64,000 bases of DNA from Scedosporium boydii (lineage: Eukaryota > Ascomycota > Sordariomycetes > Microascales > Microascaceae): NCBI GenBank assembly GCA_002221725.1, contig NJFT01000177.1, forward strand, positions 21,629-85,628, read 5' to 3'. The notes under the pieces were generated by a model. The model ran no database searches. It was not told where the DNA came from and was given only the letters and a program-made list of their open reading frames with translations. Positions within the stretch are counted from its first letter, which is position 1. Each line of letters starts with the position of its first letter. The position numbers and the translations under genes were made by a program. This document shows, piece by piece, positions 46,070-58,523 of the stretch.

Positions 46070-48338
46070 TTATTGGCCACGGGGCTCAGGAACCCCTTCC
46101 CTACCACCCAGAAGCGAGCCACCTTCCTTCATAAGCTCTTCAAAATTCCCCACACTCTTAAGTTGGCCCCCTTCAACAGCTTGAATACCTTCCCCATCTC
46201 CTTGCTTCATCCACGAGATAAGATTCCACACAATAATGAGCGAGTTCTCCTGATCCGCCCTCAAAGGAAGCGCAGTAGCCGTAGTCGTAGTACCCTCCGT
46301 GTTAGCTCCCTCTCCCCTCGCAGCTGTTTCCGCGGCTTGTTCCGCACCGGCCACCATGACCTCCGCACCTAGAGCACCAGAATCATTCCCCTCCTCCGAC
46401 TGAGACGCAATGCCCTTTACAGCATCCTCCAAGACGGCAAAATTCTCGTTCCTGGAAAACAGGCGGTAGAGCATGGGGAGCGCTGGTTCGGAGCGCGAAG
46501 CCTGCGCTAGAGCGCTGATGGTCTCGGAGCGGAGGGCTGGCCAGCGAGTTTGCGTGATAAGATGGGAAATTGCGTCGGGGATGTGAGGGTATGAGTCGTA
46601 GAGAGCGCGAGAGGAAGATCCAAGTGGGGAGCGTATGACACGGAGGACGGCGCGAGCAGTTTCCGTTTTTGCGGGGTCATCTGTCTTGTCGAATAGAGCT
46701 AGGAGTTTATGGAAGGTTGAGTCGATAGTGGGGGCCGAGGAGTCAGTGGTCGTTGACTTGCTTGTTGTGGTAGAGGGACTGCAGAGGAGTTCGACATTTT
46801 CAGGCATGTCTACAAGAAGCATGCGAGTAAGAGAGGCAGCGGCCAGGTGAACTTGAGGAAGAGCATCCATAGCCCAGATACGGGGGAGGGCATCTGGGGA
46901 TAGGAGGGGTGGGCCTAACACGTGTTTGTTCTGGGGTGGGATGGCGAGGTTTTTGAGGAAGCCCAGGGCGGCGTGGATGAGGAGGGTGTTGGTGTTGCTT
47001 GGGTCGTAGAGGATTTTGATGATGGGAGTGTGAATTGCATAAGTATTGATTAGAGAAAGGCTCGAGTCATCGTCGCGGGCGAGGTTACCTAGGGCAAGAC
47101 ACGCAGCAGACTGCAGAGCAGGGTTGGGAGAATTAAGCCAGTCAACGAGCTGGGCGAAGACGGGGCTCGAGATCGGGTGAGTTTGCGCAAAGGCTGGGTT
47201 GTCCGTAATGTCGGAGAGGGCGTTGATGAGAACTTTCTGTAGGACAGAGACTTGGGAGGAGAGCTCAGGGTTGTCGAGGGATTCGGATTCGAAGCGCGGT
47301 GAATTCGCCGTTTCGAAGACGGCGAGGAAGGTGGTGATACCGCCAGAGGTAATGAAGGCGGTTTGAAGAGGTCGGTGAGTGAGATATTCTTGGGCAACGG
47401 AAACGAGAGAGAGGAAGTCTTCGGGGTCTTCCAAGGATGCGGGGGTTAAGGCAAGTGAAAGTAGGACAGAGGGAGTTTGGGGGGCCGCATTGGCTGCTTC
47501 GAATTCTACAAGGGGGGTTTAGTTAGTTATTAGGGGTTTCGAGTAAAAGGGAAAAAAGCAGAAGCTTGCGTACCTTGGGTCGCGAGGAGGTTGAGGGCTT
47601 TGCAGATGAGGTCTATCAGGGGTCGAATATCTTCGAGGTTAGGACCGGAGAAGAGATCTACGAGCTTTGAGCTGAGCTTCGAGTTGGAGGCCTGCAACTG
47701 GGCAGGTTCTTTGAGCTCATCAGTATGATTTTCGTTGGTTAGATATGTTAAGGATGCCAACCGGCTGACTTACTGTAGTCCACCATTATGTTGTATAGCA
47801 CAGTTATGCCGAATGGCCGTAACGCAGAGTTGGAAATGAAGCTCATGATGTTTGGGATAGCATTCGCATTGACGACACGATCGCGGTTCTCATCTAGAGA
47901 TGAAGATCAGCGGCGGAGATCCCTGCCTGGGGTCAGTAGAGACGTGCCTGTGTCAGCACAAGAGTTGCCGATGAGGCGGAGGCATTGAATAGCGAGATCA
48001 TCAGAGGTATCGGGCTCCGCAATGACATCCAAGAAGAACTCGAGGATTCTGGACTCGCCGAGTGAAAGCCTCCATGGTTCTAGCTCAGTCCACTGTTAGT
48101 TATCTCTTTCATTCCAGCCCGGTGACCCAAGCGACTAACCCTTGCGGCTGCCGATGGCAAGCTTCTCGGCATACGACTTGATGCTCGGATCTCTCGCGAT
48201 CCATAACTTCTCTAACTCGACAAAGACTTCTTGCAGCCATTTGACTTTCTGCTGTTCATCGTCAGTAGCTGGCCTGTCCTGCCCCGTGGCCCCGCGGTCC
48301 GGTCCTTGGAGAACAGCTTCGATTTCCTCAGGGGTCAT
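46070..48338 (-). CDS. Armadillo-repeat protein, SmgGDS (RAP1GDS1)-like
   Basis: Five exons on the minus strand, 48140..48338, 47948..48079, 47774..47893, 47574..47708 and 46070..47505, give 673 residues. Helical armadillo-type repeats run through most of the protein: LAIQCLRLIGNSCADTDENRD, ALRPFGITVLYNIMVDY, LQSAACLALGNLARDDDSS and LLIHAALGFLKNLA. This matches fungal SmgGDS-like proteins, chaperone/exchange factors for prenylated small GTPases of the Rho and Ras families; function is inferred from family. Intron 2 appears to use a GC donor (ACAG|GCACGT), because only that site joins ADT to DENRD in frame. The C-terminal part is Glu/Ala/Thr-rich and divergent. Divergent from LYS2 with 524 bp between starts. 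Confidence 0.85.
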
Positions 48339-48862
48339 GATGCCTGTTTCGATATACTATATATATGGCGAGGAGGGCCAGGAAAATGGTTGAGACCTTC
48401 GTTTTTCAGATTTGACTAGCGTTGCCGGGGAGGCACGAGAGCTATCAACGATAATATCAATATCGTCAATGTCATAATCCCAGGTTCTGGAGAGCCCCGC
48501 CAAGCCCAGGACTCGATGATGAACAATTCACCAATCACATCAAAGATACATCGGTACATTCCAGCTCTCCGATTTCCGGCAGGTGACATGGAGTCCAGAT
48601 CGCAGCTTCCCCACCACCAAACGAGGACATGGACCAATTCTGGCGGGGCAATTTTTCACCCCACCAAAGACTGACGGGAAGGTGTGACTCGAAAGAAGTC
48701 ACTTCAGCCGATATTTTGTGATGCACCTTGCAACTGCAATCTTACCTTCGCTTCCCAAGACCAAATTTCTTTCGAAATTGTATCTTCAAATGCACGGAAT
48801 TGCTTGGTGAACTTCTAAACCTTCCACTCTTCTCACTTCAAAGTTGAGTTGCCCACCCCACC
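48339..48862. promoter_or_regulatory. Divergent promoter, SmgGDS-like gene / LYS2
   Basis: 524 bp between divergent starts. It contains TGACTC (48685-48690) within a TGACT, seven bases, AGTCA inverted arrangement, 173 bp upstream of the LYS2 ATG. Confidence 0.5.
48685..48701. promoter_or_regulatory. Paired Gcn4/CPC1-like half-sites upstream of LYS2
   Basis: TGACTCGAAAGAAGTCA: two TGACT half-sites inverted around a 7-base spacer, the first forming the Gcn4-type TGACTC core. In yeasts LYS2 belongs to the general amino-acid control regulon. Binding here is inferred. Confidence 0.5.
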
Positions 48863-51800
48863 ATGTCTCCGAGTACTTCCCTGCCAGACCCCACCATCGA
48901 CTTGGGTTGGGATGACTTCCGTGGAGGTAAAGTGCCTCTTTGGACCCTTTTCGCGTGTCATTAACTCCGGTTTATGTGAGACTAACGGGTGTTGTTTGAT
49001 ATCCAGCCATCCACGACATCTTTGCCGCCAATGCTGCAGCCCACCCGGAAAGGCACTGCGTCGTCGAGACCAAGGGCCCGCGAAACCCCGAGCGCATCTT
49101 TACCTACAAGCAGATCAACGAGAGCTCCAACCAGCTCGCACACTTCTTCCTAGACAATGGCTGCGAGCTCGGTGATGTAGTCATGATATATGCCCACCGC
49201 AGGTGAATTATCCTCCAATTGACTCCCCAATTGACTCCTAATTGGCTCGGGCTGCTGACGCCGTGTTGGTAATATCAGCGTCGACCTCGTCGTCGCTTAC
49301 ATGGGTGCTCTCAAGGCTGGTGCCACCGTCAGTGTTCTCGACCCTCAGTATCCCGCCGACCGACAAAAGATCCTCCTAGAGGTTGCGAATCCGGTTTTCC
49401 TCGTGCAGATTCAGCGCGCTACCGACGAGTCTGGCAAGCTTGCCGACACTGTCGCCGAGTTCATCACGAATAGCCTCAAGATCAAGGCGGAAATTCCGGC
49501 CCTCCGGCTAGCAGATAATGGAGATCTCAAGGGTGGAGAGGTTGATGGGAAGGATTGTCTTCAGCTTCAGGAGGCTCGCAAGGATAGGCTCCCTGGCATC
49601 CTGGTCGGGCCTGATTCGATACCAACTCTCAGTTTTACCAGTGGTTCTGAGGGCAAGCCTAAGGGTGTCCAGGGACGTCACTTTTCTTTGACTTACTATT
49701 TCCCTTGGATGGCAGAGAGGTTCAACTTGTCCGAAAATGACAGGTTCACCATGTTGTCTGGAATTGCTCATGACCCTATCCAGGTTTGTCAACAACCTCA
49801 ATATCCCCACCCCCTTTGCATGTCGGAGTGAAATACTTACGCATTCCCTACTACAGCGCGATATTTTCACGCCGCTTTTTCTCAGCGCGCAGCTAATCCT
49901 GCCCCCCCAAGATCTGATTGCACATGAGCTCCTAGCTGAGTGGGCGAGAGAGAACGAGGTTACGGTGACCCATTTGACCCCTGCTATGGGCCAAATTCTT
50001 GTTGGTGGAGCGTCTGCCCAGATTCCCTCTCTCCGAAATGCCTTCTTTGTTGGCGACCTTCTCACCAAGAAAGACTGCCGAAAGCTTCAAGACCTTGCCC
50101 CAAATGTCAACATCATCAACATGTACGGGTCTACTGAAAGTCAGGTTAGTTACTCGGAGGCAACACAATAAAATCCCATCATTTTTGAGGCTAACAGGCG
50201 GCTGCTGTAGCGAAGCGTGTCCTATTTCGAGATTCCATCCAAGGCCAAGCAGCCTGATGCCCTTGATGCCTTGCCCGATATTATCCCTGTTGGACAGGGT
50301 ATGTTTAATGTTCAGCTTCTTGTGGTCGACAGGGACAACAAGAACAGAATATGCGATGTTGGTGAGCAAGGAGAGCTCTTCCTTCGAGCCGGTGGTCTTG
50401 CTGAGGGCTACTTGGGTGATGATGAGACTATTCGCAAACTCAATGAGTCCAAGTTCTTGACGAACTGGTTTGTGGACACCAAGATCTGGGAGAGGAAGTT
50501 CGAAGAAAAGGTTGCGACGAATGGCCGCCAACCATGGATGAAGCTCTATAAGGGCCCTCGCGACCGCCTCTACCGAACTGGCGATCTAGGGCGTGCGCTC
50601 CCCGATGGCAGCGTTGAGTGTACTGGCCGTGTCGACAACCAGGTCAAGATCCGAGGTTTCCGTATCGAGCTTGGTGAGATTGATACTCACCTTTCGCATC
50701 ACCCGTTCGTCCGTGAGAATGTGACGGTTCTCAGGAGGGACGAGGATGAAGAGCCTAAGCTCGTTAGTTACATCGTTCCAGAGGCCAAGCGTTGGCTCCA
50801 GCACCTCAAGGAGAGCGGCAAGTCTGTGGATGAGGCCGAAGACGAGTCTATGATTGCCATGTTCAAGAAGTACAAATCGCTTTCGGACGACTGCAAGAAC
50901 TTCCTCAAGGCCAAAGTCCCTCACTACGCTGTTCCTACCATGTTTATTCCGCTGGCGCGCATGCCGTTGAGTACGTTCATTAGCAGCATTCACGCGTCAA
51001 ATACGTACTCCAGCCGCTAACTTAGTTCTCTTCCAGACCCTAATGGCAAGATTGACAAGCCGGCCCTTCCTTTCCCAAGCAAGGAAACCGATCTCGCCTT
51101 GCTCGTCCGCCGGCCATCGCAAGCTTACCACGCCATGACTGAAACGCAGAAGAGAGTGGCAAAAATTTGGGCTTCTGTTATTCCCAACCGCACCGCACGC
51201 ATGTTTGTGCCCGAGTCCAACTTTTTCGAGGAGGGTGGCCACTCCATCCTTGCGCAGCAGATGCTCTTCAATGTGAGGAAGGAATGGAAGGAAATCGACA
51301 TTCCTATGAGCGTCATATTCCAGTCCCAGACTCTTGGGGAGTTCGCCGCCGAGATTGACCGTGCCCAAGATCCCACCGGTCTCCGTCTTGATGTACCGCC
51401 GCTAATTAACTTTGGAAGCAACGCCGAAGATGAGGCCTATGCGGCTGATGCCCGCGACCTCGTCAAGCAGCTGCCTAATTCTATCCGAAGCGCAGACGTG
51501 AAGGTTCCTGGCCCCAAGACCGTGTTCTTGACTGGTGCGACGGGTTTCCTCGGTTCTTATATTCTGCGCCAACTCCTGAGTGACCCTGAAACGCGCGTTA
51601 TTGCGCATGTCCGTGGCAAGGATGCCGCGTCTGGTGTCAGCCGTATCGAGACTATTTCCAAGGCGTACGGCATTTGGTCTGATGACTGGAGACCTCGCCT
51701 CGAGGCTGTAACTGGCGATATCTCTAAGCCAAATCTCGGTCTCTCGCAGGCCGACTGGGATCGTGTGGCAAATGAGGCGGACGCTATTATCCATAACGGT

Positions 51801-52772
51801 GCTCAAGTAAACTGGATGCTTCCCTACTCAAGCATGCGTGCGGCCAATGTACTTAGCACGGTTGAGTGTGTAAGCCTCGCCGCGACTGGAAAGCCCAAGA
51901 GCCTCGCCTTTGTCAGCTCCACATCCACCCTCGACTCGGACCACTACGTCGAGCTCTCGCAGAAGAGTGTTGCAGAAGGCGGCACCGGGGTTCAGGAAGA
52001 CGACGACCTTGAGGGAAGTCGTAAGGGCCTTGGCACAGGTTACGGCCAGTCCAAGTGGGCCAGCGAGTACATTGTGCGCGAGGCTGGCAAGCGCGGGCTC
52101 GTCGGCGCCGTCATTCGCCCCGGCTACGTCACGGGTGACCCCGTCTCGGGCACATCCATCACCGATGACTTCCTTGTCCGCCTCTGGAAGGGATGCCTCC
52201 AAGTCCAGGCAAGGCCTGACATCCCCAACACGGTCAACCAGGTACCCGTCACGCAGGTCAGCCGCATCGTCGTCGCTTCGGTGCTGCACCCGCCCGTCTC
52301 CCCTCTCGGTGTTGTACAGGTGACGAGCCACCCGCGTCTCACAATGAACGAGTGGATTGGCGCCCTCGAGAAGTACGGATACAATGTGCCCAAGGTTCCC
52401 TACGCCGATTGGTGCGCCAAGCTTCTCGCGTACGTCAGCGATGAGAAGAATGAAGAACACGCACTCCTTCCCTTGTTCCACTTCGTCACGGGCGATCTCC
52501 CCGCTAATACGGTCGCGCCTGAGCTCGACGACCGCAACGCCGCTACGGCGCTCCGCAGCGCTGGTGGCCTGAGCGCCGAGGAGGAGAAGGATCCGCTCGT
52601 GGCCGGCGCCGTTACCCTAGACGTTGCTGGGAGGTACCTCGCGTATCTTGTCGCTACGGGCTTCATGCCTGCTCCCGAGGGCAAGGGGGGGAGGGAGGTG
52701 CCGAAGTTGGAGCTCGGGGAGGAGAAGTTGGCGGCACTTGCAGCATTGGGTGGAAGGGCTGCTGCGAGGTAG
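48863..52772 (+). CDS. LYS2: L-2-aminoadipate reductase (alpha-aminoadipate reductase)
   Basis: Six exons, 48863..48926, 49007..49202, 49279..49783, 49857..50144, 50211..50970 and 51037..52772, encode 1,182 residues. Activates L-2-aminoadipate with ATP, loads it on a phosphopantetheine arm and reduces it with NADPH to the semialdehyde, in the fungal lysine pathway. Adenylation motifs: LSFTSGSEGKPKGVQGRH, NMYGSTESQ, LYRTGDLGR, GRVDNQVKIRGFRIELGEID and NPNGKIDKPALP. Carrier domain: FFEEGGHSILAQQ with the phosphopantetheine Ser at about residue 674. Reductase: VFLTGATGFLGSYILRQLL (about 765-785), catalytic GYGQSKWASEYIV, and RPGYVTGDPVSGTSITDDF. The length is that of filamentous-ascomycete Lys2, shorter than the yeast protein. 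It needs a separate phosphopantetheinyl transferase (Lys5), not present here. Confidence 0.96.
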
Positions 52773-53249
52773 ATTGGCGTTGGGCGTTTGAGGAGAGAGA
52801 GATTATGGGAATGAATATAGGATTGAGGACGAAAAAAAGAGATGTTTAGATGGCGAAAAGTAGTAAAATTTTGATCTGAAATAAAAAATAGATCATACAT
52901 GAATTGACTAACGAGATGGTTTGGACTTGAGAGTGTTGAAATGTAGCTCCTAAACATGTCAATGTGAGCCGGTCCCAACCCTTTAAACCTGGATTCACAT
53001 CGTCTATTGGAGCATACTGCCATTTGATTAAAAAGATGAGGTCGAAGACGATTTATTCAGAGACTCTGCGCTGCTTCATCGTTGCAAGGTAAATTACACT
53101 CTTTGTCACCGATTCCAAACACCCAACCCCGAACGAGGATATATCGATTGATTTTTCTCCCAGGAGAGACAGACAGTAGAAAAAGAAAAGGAAAAACTCA
53201 ACCCCGTAAATACCATACCCCATCCTCTCTCCCACCCCTCTTCCACCCC
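52773..53249. other. Convergent 3' intergenic region
   Basis: 3' flanks of LYS2 and the quinoprotein gene. No gene seen. Confidence 0.5.
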
Positions 53250-54806
53250 TCACAAAGCAATCAACGCCGCCACAGCAAAAGCAGCACCCCCCACCAAAAC
53301 CCCCTGCAACCCAAACGCACCCGGCGTCCCCGCACCGCTCTCATCAGGCTTCGAGACGAAGACGCCCGGGGCAGCGGCGTCGGCGAGTTTCTTAAGGACG
53401 TAGATCTCGCCGGTGCTGTCGGCGGAGACCCAGAGGCGGCCCTGGGCGTCGAAGGCGAGGCCGACGGGGCGGAAGCAGTTGGCGGGGCAAGCGGAGAGGG
53501 AGGGGTTCGTGAAGATGGGGGTGAGGGCGTCTGTTGCGGAGAGGCGGGCGGTGGGTTGGCCGTTTGTGAAGGAGACAGTTGAGACCATGTAGCCGACTGG
53601 GTTGGAGGGGTCGACTTGTGGGAGAGAGAGCTCGAGTTAGTAAAGAGAGGGGAGGGAGGAAGAGAGAGAGAGAGAGAGAGAGAAGGGGGTTGACTTACAA
53701 CTTCCGCGGAAGGAAATGTAGAGAGTGCTTCCGTCGGAATTGAACAGGAGATTCAAAGGAGACGTGTGAGCCGGGAAAACCAATCGAGGAGCAACGGTGT
53801 CCTCGGCGCATTTCTCGTCCGTAATATGCGTCTCATTCGTGCTAAACAAATCACCCGTTTGAAGACCCTCGTTGTCAGGCACGTTCGTATCCCAAATCGG
53901 ATAACAATAAGGATATCCATAATTCCCGCCCTCCGCAGTCTCCGTCGCCTTGCTGTGCATATTCAACTCCTCTCCAGGATTATTCTTCTCAATATTCTGC
54001 CCGTTCCTCGTAACCTCATCCACGGAAGTCTCCACGGAGTAAATCCTCCCCGAATCAGGATCCTCGGCAATACCCACCGAGTTCCTCAGACCCCAACCAA
54101 GCCGCCTCCCGTCCGAGTTAAAGGTGTACTTGGCGCCGCTCGCCAGCTTGTTCAGGTCGAAGATCTTGATCTGCGACACGCCCGTGGTGGGGTCCTCGGC
54201 GTCGACGTCGAAATTCTCGTCGCTGCCGCGCGAGACGGCGAGGAAGCCGGGGGATTTCTGGGACATGAGGAGCGTGCGCGTTAGGTGGTCGTTGCTGGAC
54301 ATGCCGTCTATGACGGTGCGCGGGGAGGAGGCGTCGGCGACTGTGCCGGCTTTGGCGTCGTAGGTGTAGGCGAAGACGGATTCTTCGGTGGATGCGTAGA
54401 GGGTTTTGCCGTCGCCGGAGAAAGTGAGGCCATGGTTCAACTGAAATTGTAAATTAGCGTCATGACGGATGTAGGGTCAAGTGTGTGTGTAAGTGAGAGA
54501 GAGAGAGGGATGACATACGTCCTTGTTGTCAATGAGGAGTTTGTTCTCGGCTACCTCGAGACAAGTATCACCGTTGTCAGTGAACTTGACACGGCGGACA
54601 CCGACGCCGGCATCGAGGACAATGAGGTTGCCCTCGGTGTCGAAGTACAACGTCCGGGGCTTCTTGAATCCGTTGGCGACGAGTTGGCCTTGCCAGCCCG
54701 AGGCGAGGGTGGGACTCTGGTAGCTAGGGACGATGACGTTTTCGCATTTGGCGAGGGCACCGGCGGCGAAGAGGGCCGCGGCGAGGGCGGTTTGTTTGAG
54801 CATCAT
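53250..54806 (-). CDS. Secreted PQQ-type L-sorbosone/glucose dehydrogenase-like protein
   Basis: Three exons on the minus strand, 54519..54806, 53699..54440 and 53250..53614, encode 464 residues. A signal peptide (MMLKQTALAAALFAAGALA) precedes a beta-propeller of the sorbosone-dehydrogenase type: NGFKKPRTLYFDTEGNLIVLD, LNHGLTFSGDGKTLYAS, GWGLRNSVGIAEDPDSGRIY, NPGEELNMHS, GGNYGYPYCYPIW, FPAHTSPLNLLF, FRPVGLAFDAQGRLWVSAD. This fits the quinoprotein family that includes AA12 (PQQ-dependent pyranose/sorbosone dehydrogenases). A Gly/Ala-rich hydrophobic C-terminus (GVLVGGAAFAVAALIAL) suggests GPI anchoring. Substrate unknown; an extracellular sugar oxidoreductase is likely. Intron 2 contains an AG microsatellite. 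Confidence 0.85.
53661..53683 (+). repeat. (AG)n microsatellite inside an intron
   Basis: 23-base AG run within intron 2 (53615-53698) of the quinoprotein gene; on the coding strand it is a CT tract ahead of the acceptor. Confidence 0.9.
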
Positions 54807-57800
54807 TGTGTTGTGTGTAAGTGGGGAGATGATGTGAGAGTAGGAGAGTAAGGGAATAGGTAACAGGTTAAGGATCAACAAGGAGTTGAGGGCTAGCTTC
54901 TGTGTTAGTCACAGGCAAAGCACTTAAGCTCTCTCTAGACGATGGGCACACAAGTATGTATGCAATGCGATATTATCGACCGAGAAGGGAAGGCCAGCCG
55001 TCGTCAGATCAGCTCAAGCTTCAGCAGCAGAGCGGGAGAAGAAAGAGAGCAAGCTCTAGGTAGGGGGAAGCAAAGGAGAGAGGCAGGCTGGGAGTGAGTA
55101 TTTGCTCCCCCTCCGCGGAAAGAATCAGCACTCTACAAAGATCCAAGCCTCGGGGTCGTTCTCCAAGGACCGGGTCCAGGATGCGCACTCACCTCCCCCA
55201 CCCTTATGAGTGGCCGGGGAGCCGGGGCAAGTTTACTCAACTGTCATACTTGGGGTTGGCGTTAGCTAATCCGATTCTAGCCCGGTAACTAGCAAGGGAT
55301 TATAGGATCTACGGCGCATCAATATGGATTTATTGGATATAGAGAGGGGGGGTAGGTAGGGGTGTGGAAGAGGAGGAGGCGAGAGGGGAGAGGGGAGCCA
55401 GAGGGTCAGCACGGAATCGCGGTGCGGTGCGCGAGAAAGAAGGAGATGGACAGCTCGAGGTACCGATACAGCGAACCATTGAAGAAAAGACGTCAATTGG
55501 AGTAATGAGACTTTGGATGGGAGAGAATCAATGGTTCCATTGATCGAATGTGGTGGTGTGGGGGAACCATTGTCGAACGGAACCGTGGGTTCGCTTGCAG
55601 CGCCAAGTCGATCTCGTGCCGGGTCGGTATTGGCCCGCCGCTCTTCGTCTCTCACGCCCTGGTTCTCATTGTACGATATTTGTACGAAAATCTTCGTCTG
55701 GTCGTGTGGCTGGGCCGCTACCGGAGAAGCAGGAGACTGAACAGTTTATAGCTCGTTTGCTCATTTGAGTGATGGGTGTCTTTCATGCTCTGCTTCGAGC
55801 TTATCCAAGGTGGGCTCTCGGAGGATGATGCCACGAACGGTCTCAGGACAGACACGTCAAAATAAGGATTAGCTCCGTGACCAGGTCATGGCGGGAATAT
55901 AAGCTTCAATGCGCGCTGCTGTGTGTCTCCACAAGCTGAGAAACACCAGAACTTTGGACTATGCCGGAGAGCAGCTAGCGCCAAGTGGGATTTGATGCAG
56001 TACACGACAGAAATCAGCGCGGAAGCGTCGAGAAGGTGAACGAGCAGGCGCCCTGTGGTTCACTAGCAGTAAAAGTAAAGCCAAGCCGTCCGAGTTCCAG
56101 AAGGAAATGTACATTGATAACATGATCAGGCCAAGGGAAACGCTCGGCAGGATGAGGCCTCTTCTCTCCTGTGCTGCTCTCTGGTACGGGGAACGACCTT
56201 CGTACGAGGAAAAAGACTGATATCAGGCAAGCAAGTCGATGTGAATATTGAAAAGGCAGGTTGGGCCAACAAGCTCACCAGATCAGCTCGCAGAATTCAC
56301 TGTAGGGAGTCCCATCCTCATACGTATCAATGGCCGTGTCATCGGAGATGGTGAATATAGGGTAATTCTGACCCTACTTCGTACGGAGTTACAGCACACT
56401 CGATCTCTTCGAAGCGGTTGGCTCTCCGTTGGGAAACTCAAGGAGCTGGAAATTTGTACAACATCTCCTGGAATGCTGCCATTTTACAAGGGTGTTCCAC
56501 TGCCCCTGCCCTGGTCGCCAGCGGGACATTTCATGGCCGAAAACCCACTCATAGTGCGATCCAACTGCCGAGATGGTCGCGATCCAATGGAATCTCCCCA
56601 CAACCTCACCCAGAGCAGTGGGATTCTCCCCGCCTCCAACCATCCTCAAGTGAAGACCGGGGAATAGCGGTGTATGGAATCCGCTTGGTGCTAGACTCAA
56701 GCCCATCATCGACACATGCTCGGATTGGGCAAGCCGGGAAGCCATTTCGCATTGATCATTGATCATTGATCCCAACCCCATCGCCACCGTTGACTTGATG
56801 AGACAGAATCGCCATCGCTTTGCGGGAAGAAGAGAAACCCCCCGCACTAATCCGTTTCGGTGAGGTCTGATGCGGGGGTGGGCTTCCCTTCTGCATGTCA
56901 ACCTCTGCCAACGATGACCGAACACCCCACGGCGAATCAACGGTTTGGGAGCTAATTATAAGCAACATTCACTTGGTGCACTATGGCCCGCTCTGAAGCG
57001 TACATTCCCCCCTCAAAGTGTGCGGTCCGCCACCGAGCTTTGATGTGATGGCAGATACACTGCGAGGGGTAATGGTCGTGATCTGTATGTAATACGGGAT
57101 CGCGAACTTTCGCTGCCCAGCCGATGCGGGATTCATCGTGCAATGCACTGGAATATGCCGGCTTCGCTGTCTGTCCAAAGCCCCGGGTTAGCCATCGTGA
57201 TCGGGATCGAGATCGTGGTTCGGTTCTCGGATTCACTGGGTATTGCCCAATATATGTTGAGTAATATTTGTTAAATATTTGCCATCCCAAAAACCCAGAC
57301 ACGAGCTTGCGCGCCAAGGAAATCTTCCGCCTGACCCAGGAAAAGGCCGGCCCCAATATTTGGCATGAATCATGGATTGATTCCGCAAACGAAAGGCGCG
57401 GGACAGGTCAACACAGGCCGTGTTGGCTTTAGTCATTCGACTGAATGGGCCCTGGTCAAGACATATGGGGGTAGAGGAGCCAACGAAGGTGGTGGCAGGT
57501 GAAGTTGAATTGCTCGCCTCCGACAATCATTATTTATTTCGTACTCGGAGATGACGATAAACATGGACGGTGGCTTGGGAGAGGCGTTGCTCCGATGAGT
57601 TCTTCCATGCAATGGGTCTTCAATACAATGGGGTGGCCTTGGCCGTTCCCAAGTCTCAATCCAATCCAAAAGACACACGATACATCTACATCATCCAGGG
57701 GGCTTCCATCCGCCACCGTCGTCTGATCCAATATCTCTAATGTACTTCGTAAATCAAGTGGTGTTCATGGCCATTTTCCTCCAGGCCCGGCAACCTTGGT

Positions 57801-58523
57801 ACCGGCCAAGATCCATGCATGCACTATCCCAAGGATGGGTAGCAATTTCGCGGCACGACGAGTGCCTTCCTCAACCTGTCTCCGGACCCAGGCTTTCCAT
57901 CCTGCCTTCCTAATATCGCAGCACGTACTTTGTAGCCAACCATGTCCGGAACCCCTTCCTTCCCTTTCAAAGTTCAGAGTCCAAGTCGAGGTACCGGTAC
58001 ATCGCATCGACTTTCCGGGCCATATTACTCGCACATGTGCACCTCAGCGGATGTGGGCAGGACCTGCCGCCCCCCGCATAGGTCGGCAATCTGAGGAAGG
58101 AAGGAGAAAAAAGGTGAGAGAGAAAAAAGAGAAAAAAAGAAAAGGAAAGCAAAAAAGGTGAGGAGACAAAAAAATCTCATTCTGTTTCTGGGGGCAGGTG
58201 CCCTTGTGCCCTTGACTTTCCCCCGTCTAAGTACATTGTCGCTATCGACTTGAAGCTTTACCCCAAGTTACTTCCGGAACCTCTTTCTCCCCACTTCATC
58301 GAAATCTTCTTCTGTTGAGCACTGCACAAAACTGCAGCTCCCCTTCTTGCTTACCCGGAGAGAGTTCATGTTCGTTCAGCTCCCTGCAGCAAACTCAAAG
58401 CTGTCCGGGACACTATCCACCAGCCCAAGTCCCACACCTCATATTCTCCTCTAGTTCGATACGATCCTTTCTGCCTTTCCATCTTCATCTTCACCCATTA
58501 ACGCATCACTCACCTCAGAAACA
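54807..58523. other. Long gene-free intergenic region
   Basis: About 3.7 kb with no credible gene. It contains TTCGTACG-type elements near 56200, 56374 and 57741, and a short TGATCAT tandem near 56750-56770. The right end is a CT-rich leader of the PSG1-like gene. Confidence 0.5.
56372..56388. repeat. TACTTCGTACGGAGTTA palindromic element
   Basis: Near-palindromic ACTTCGTACGGAGT, related to the elements at 10-13 kb. Confidence 0.4.

Noticed and set aside
51828..52481. 217-codon antisense frame in LYS2
   Set aside because: Shadow of the reductase domain exon.
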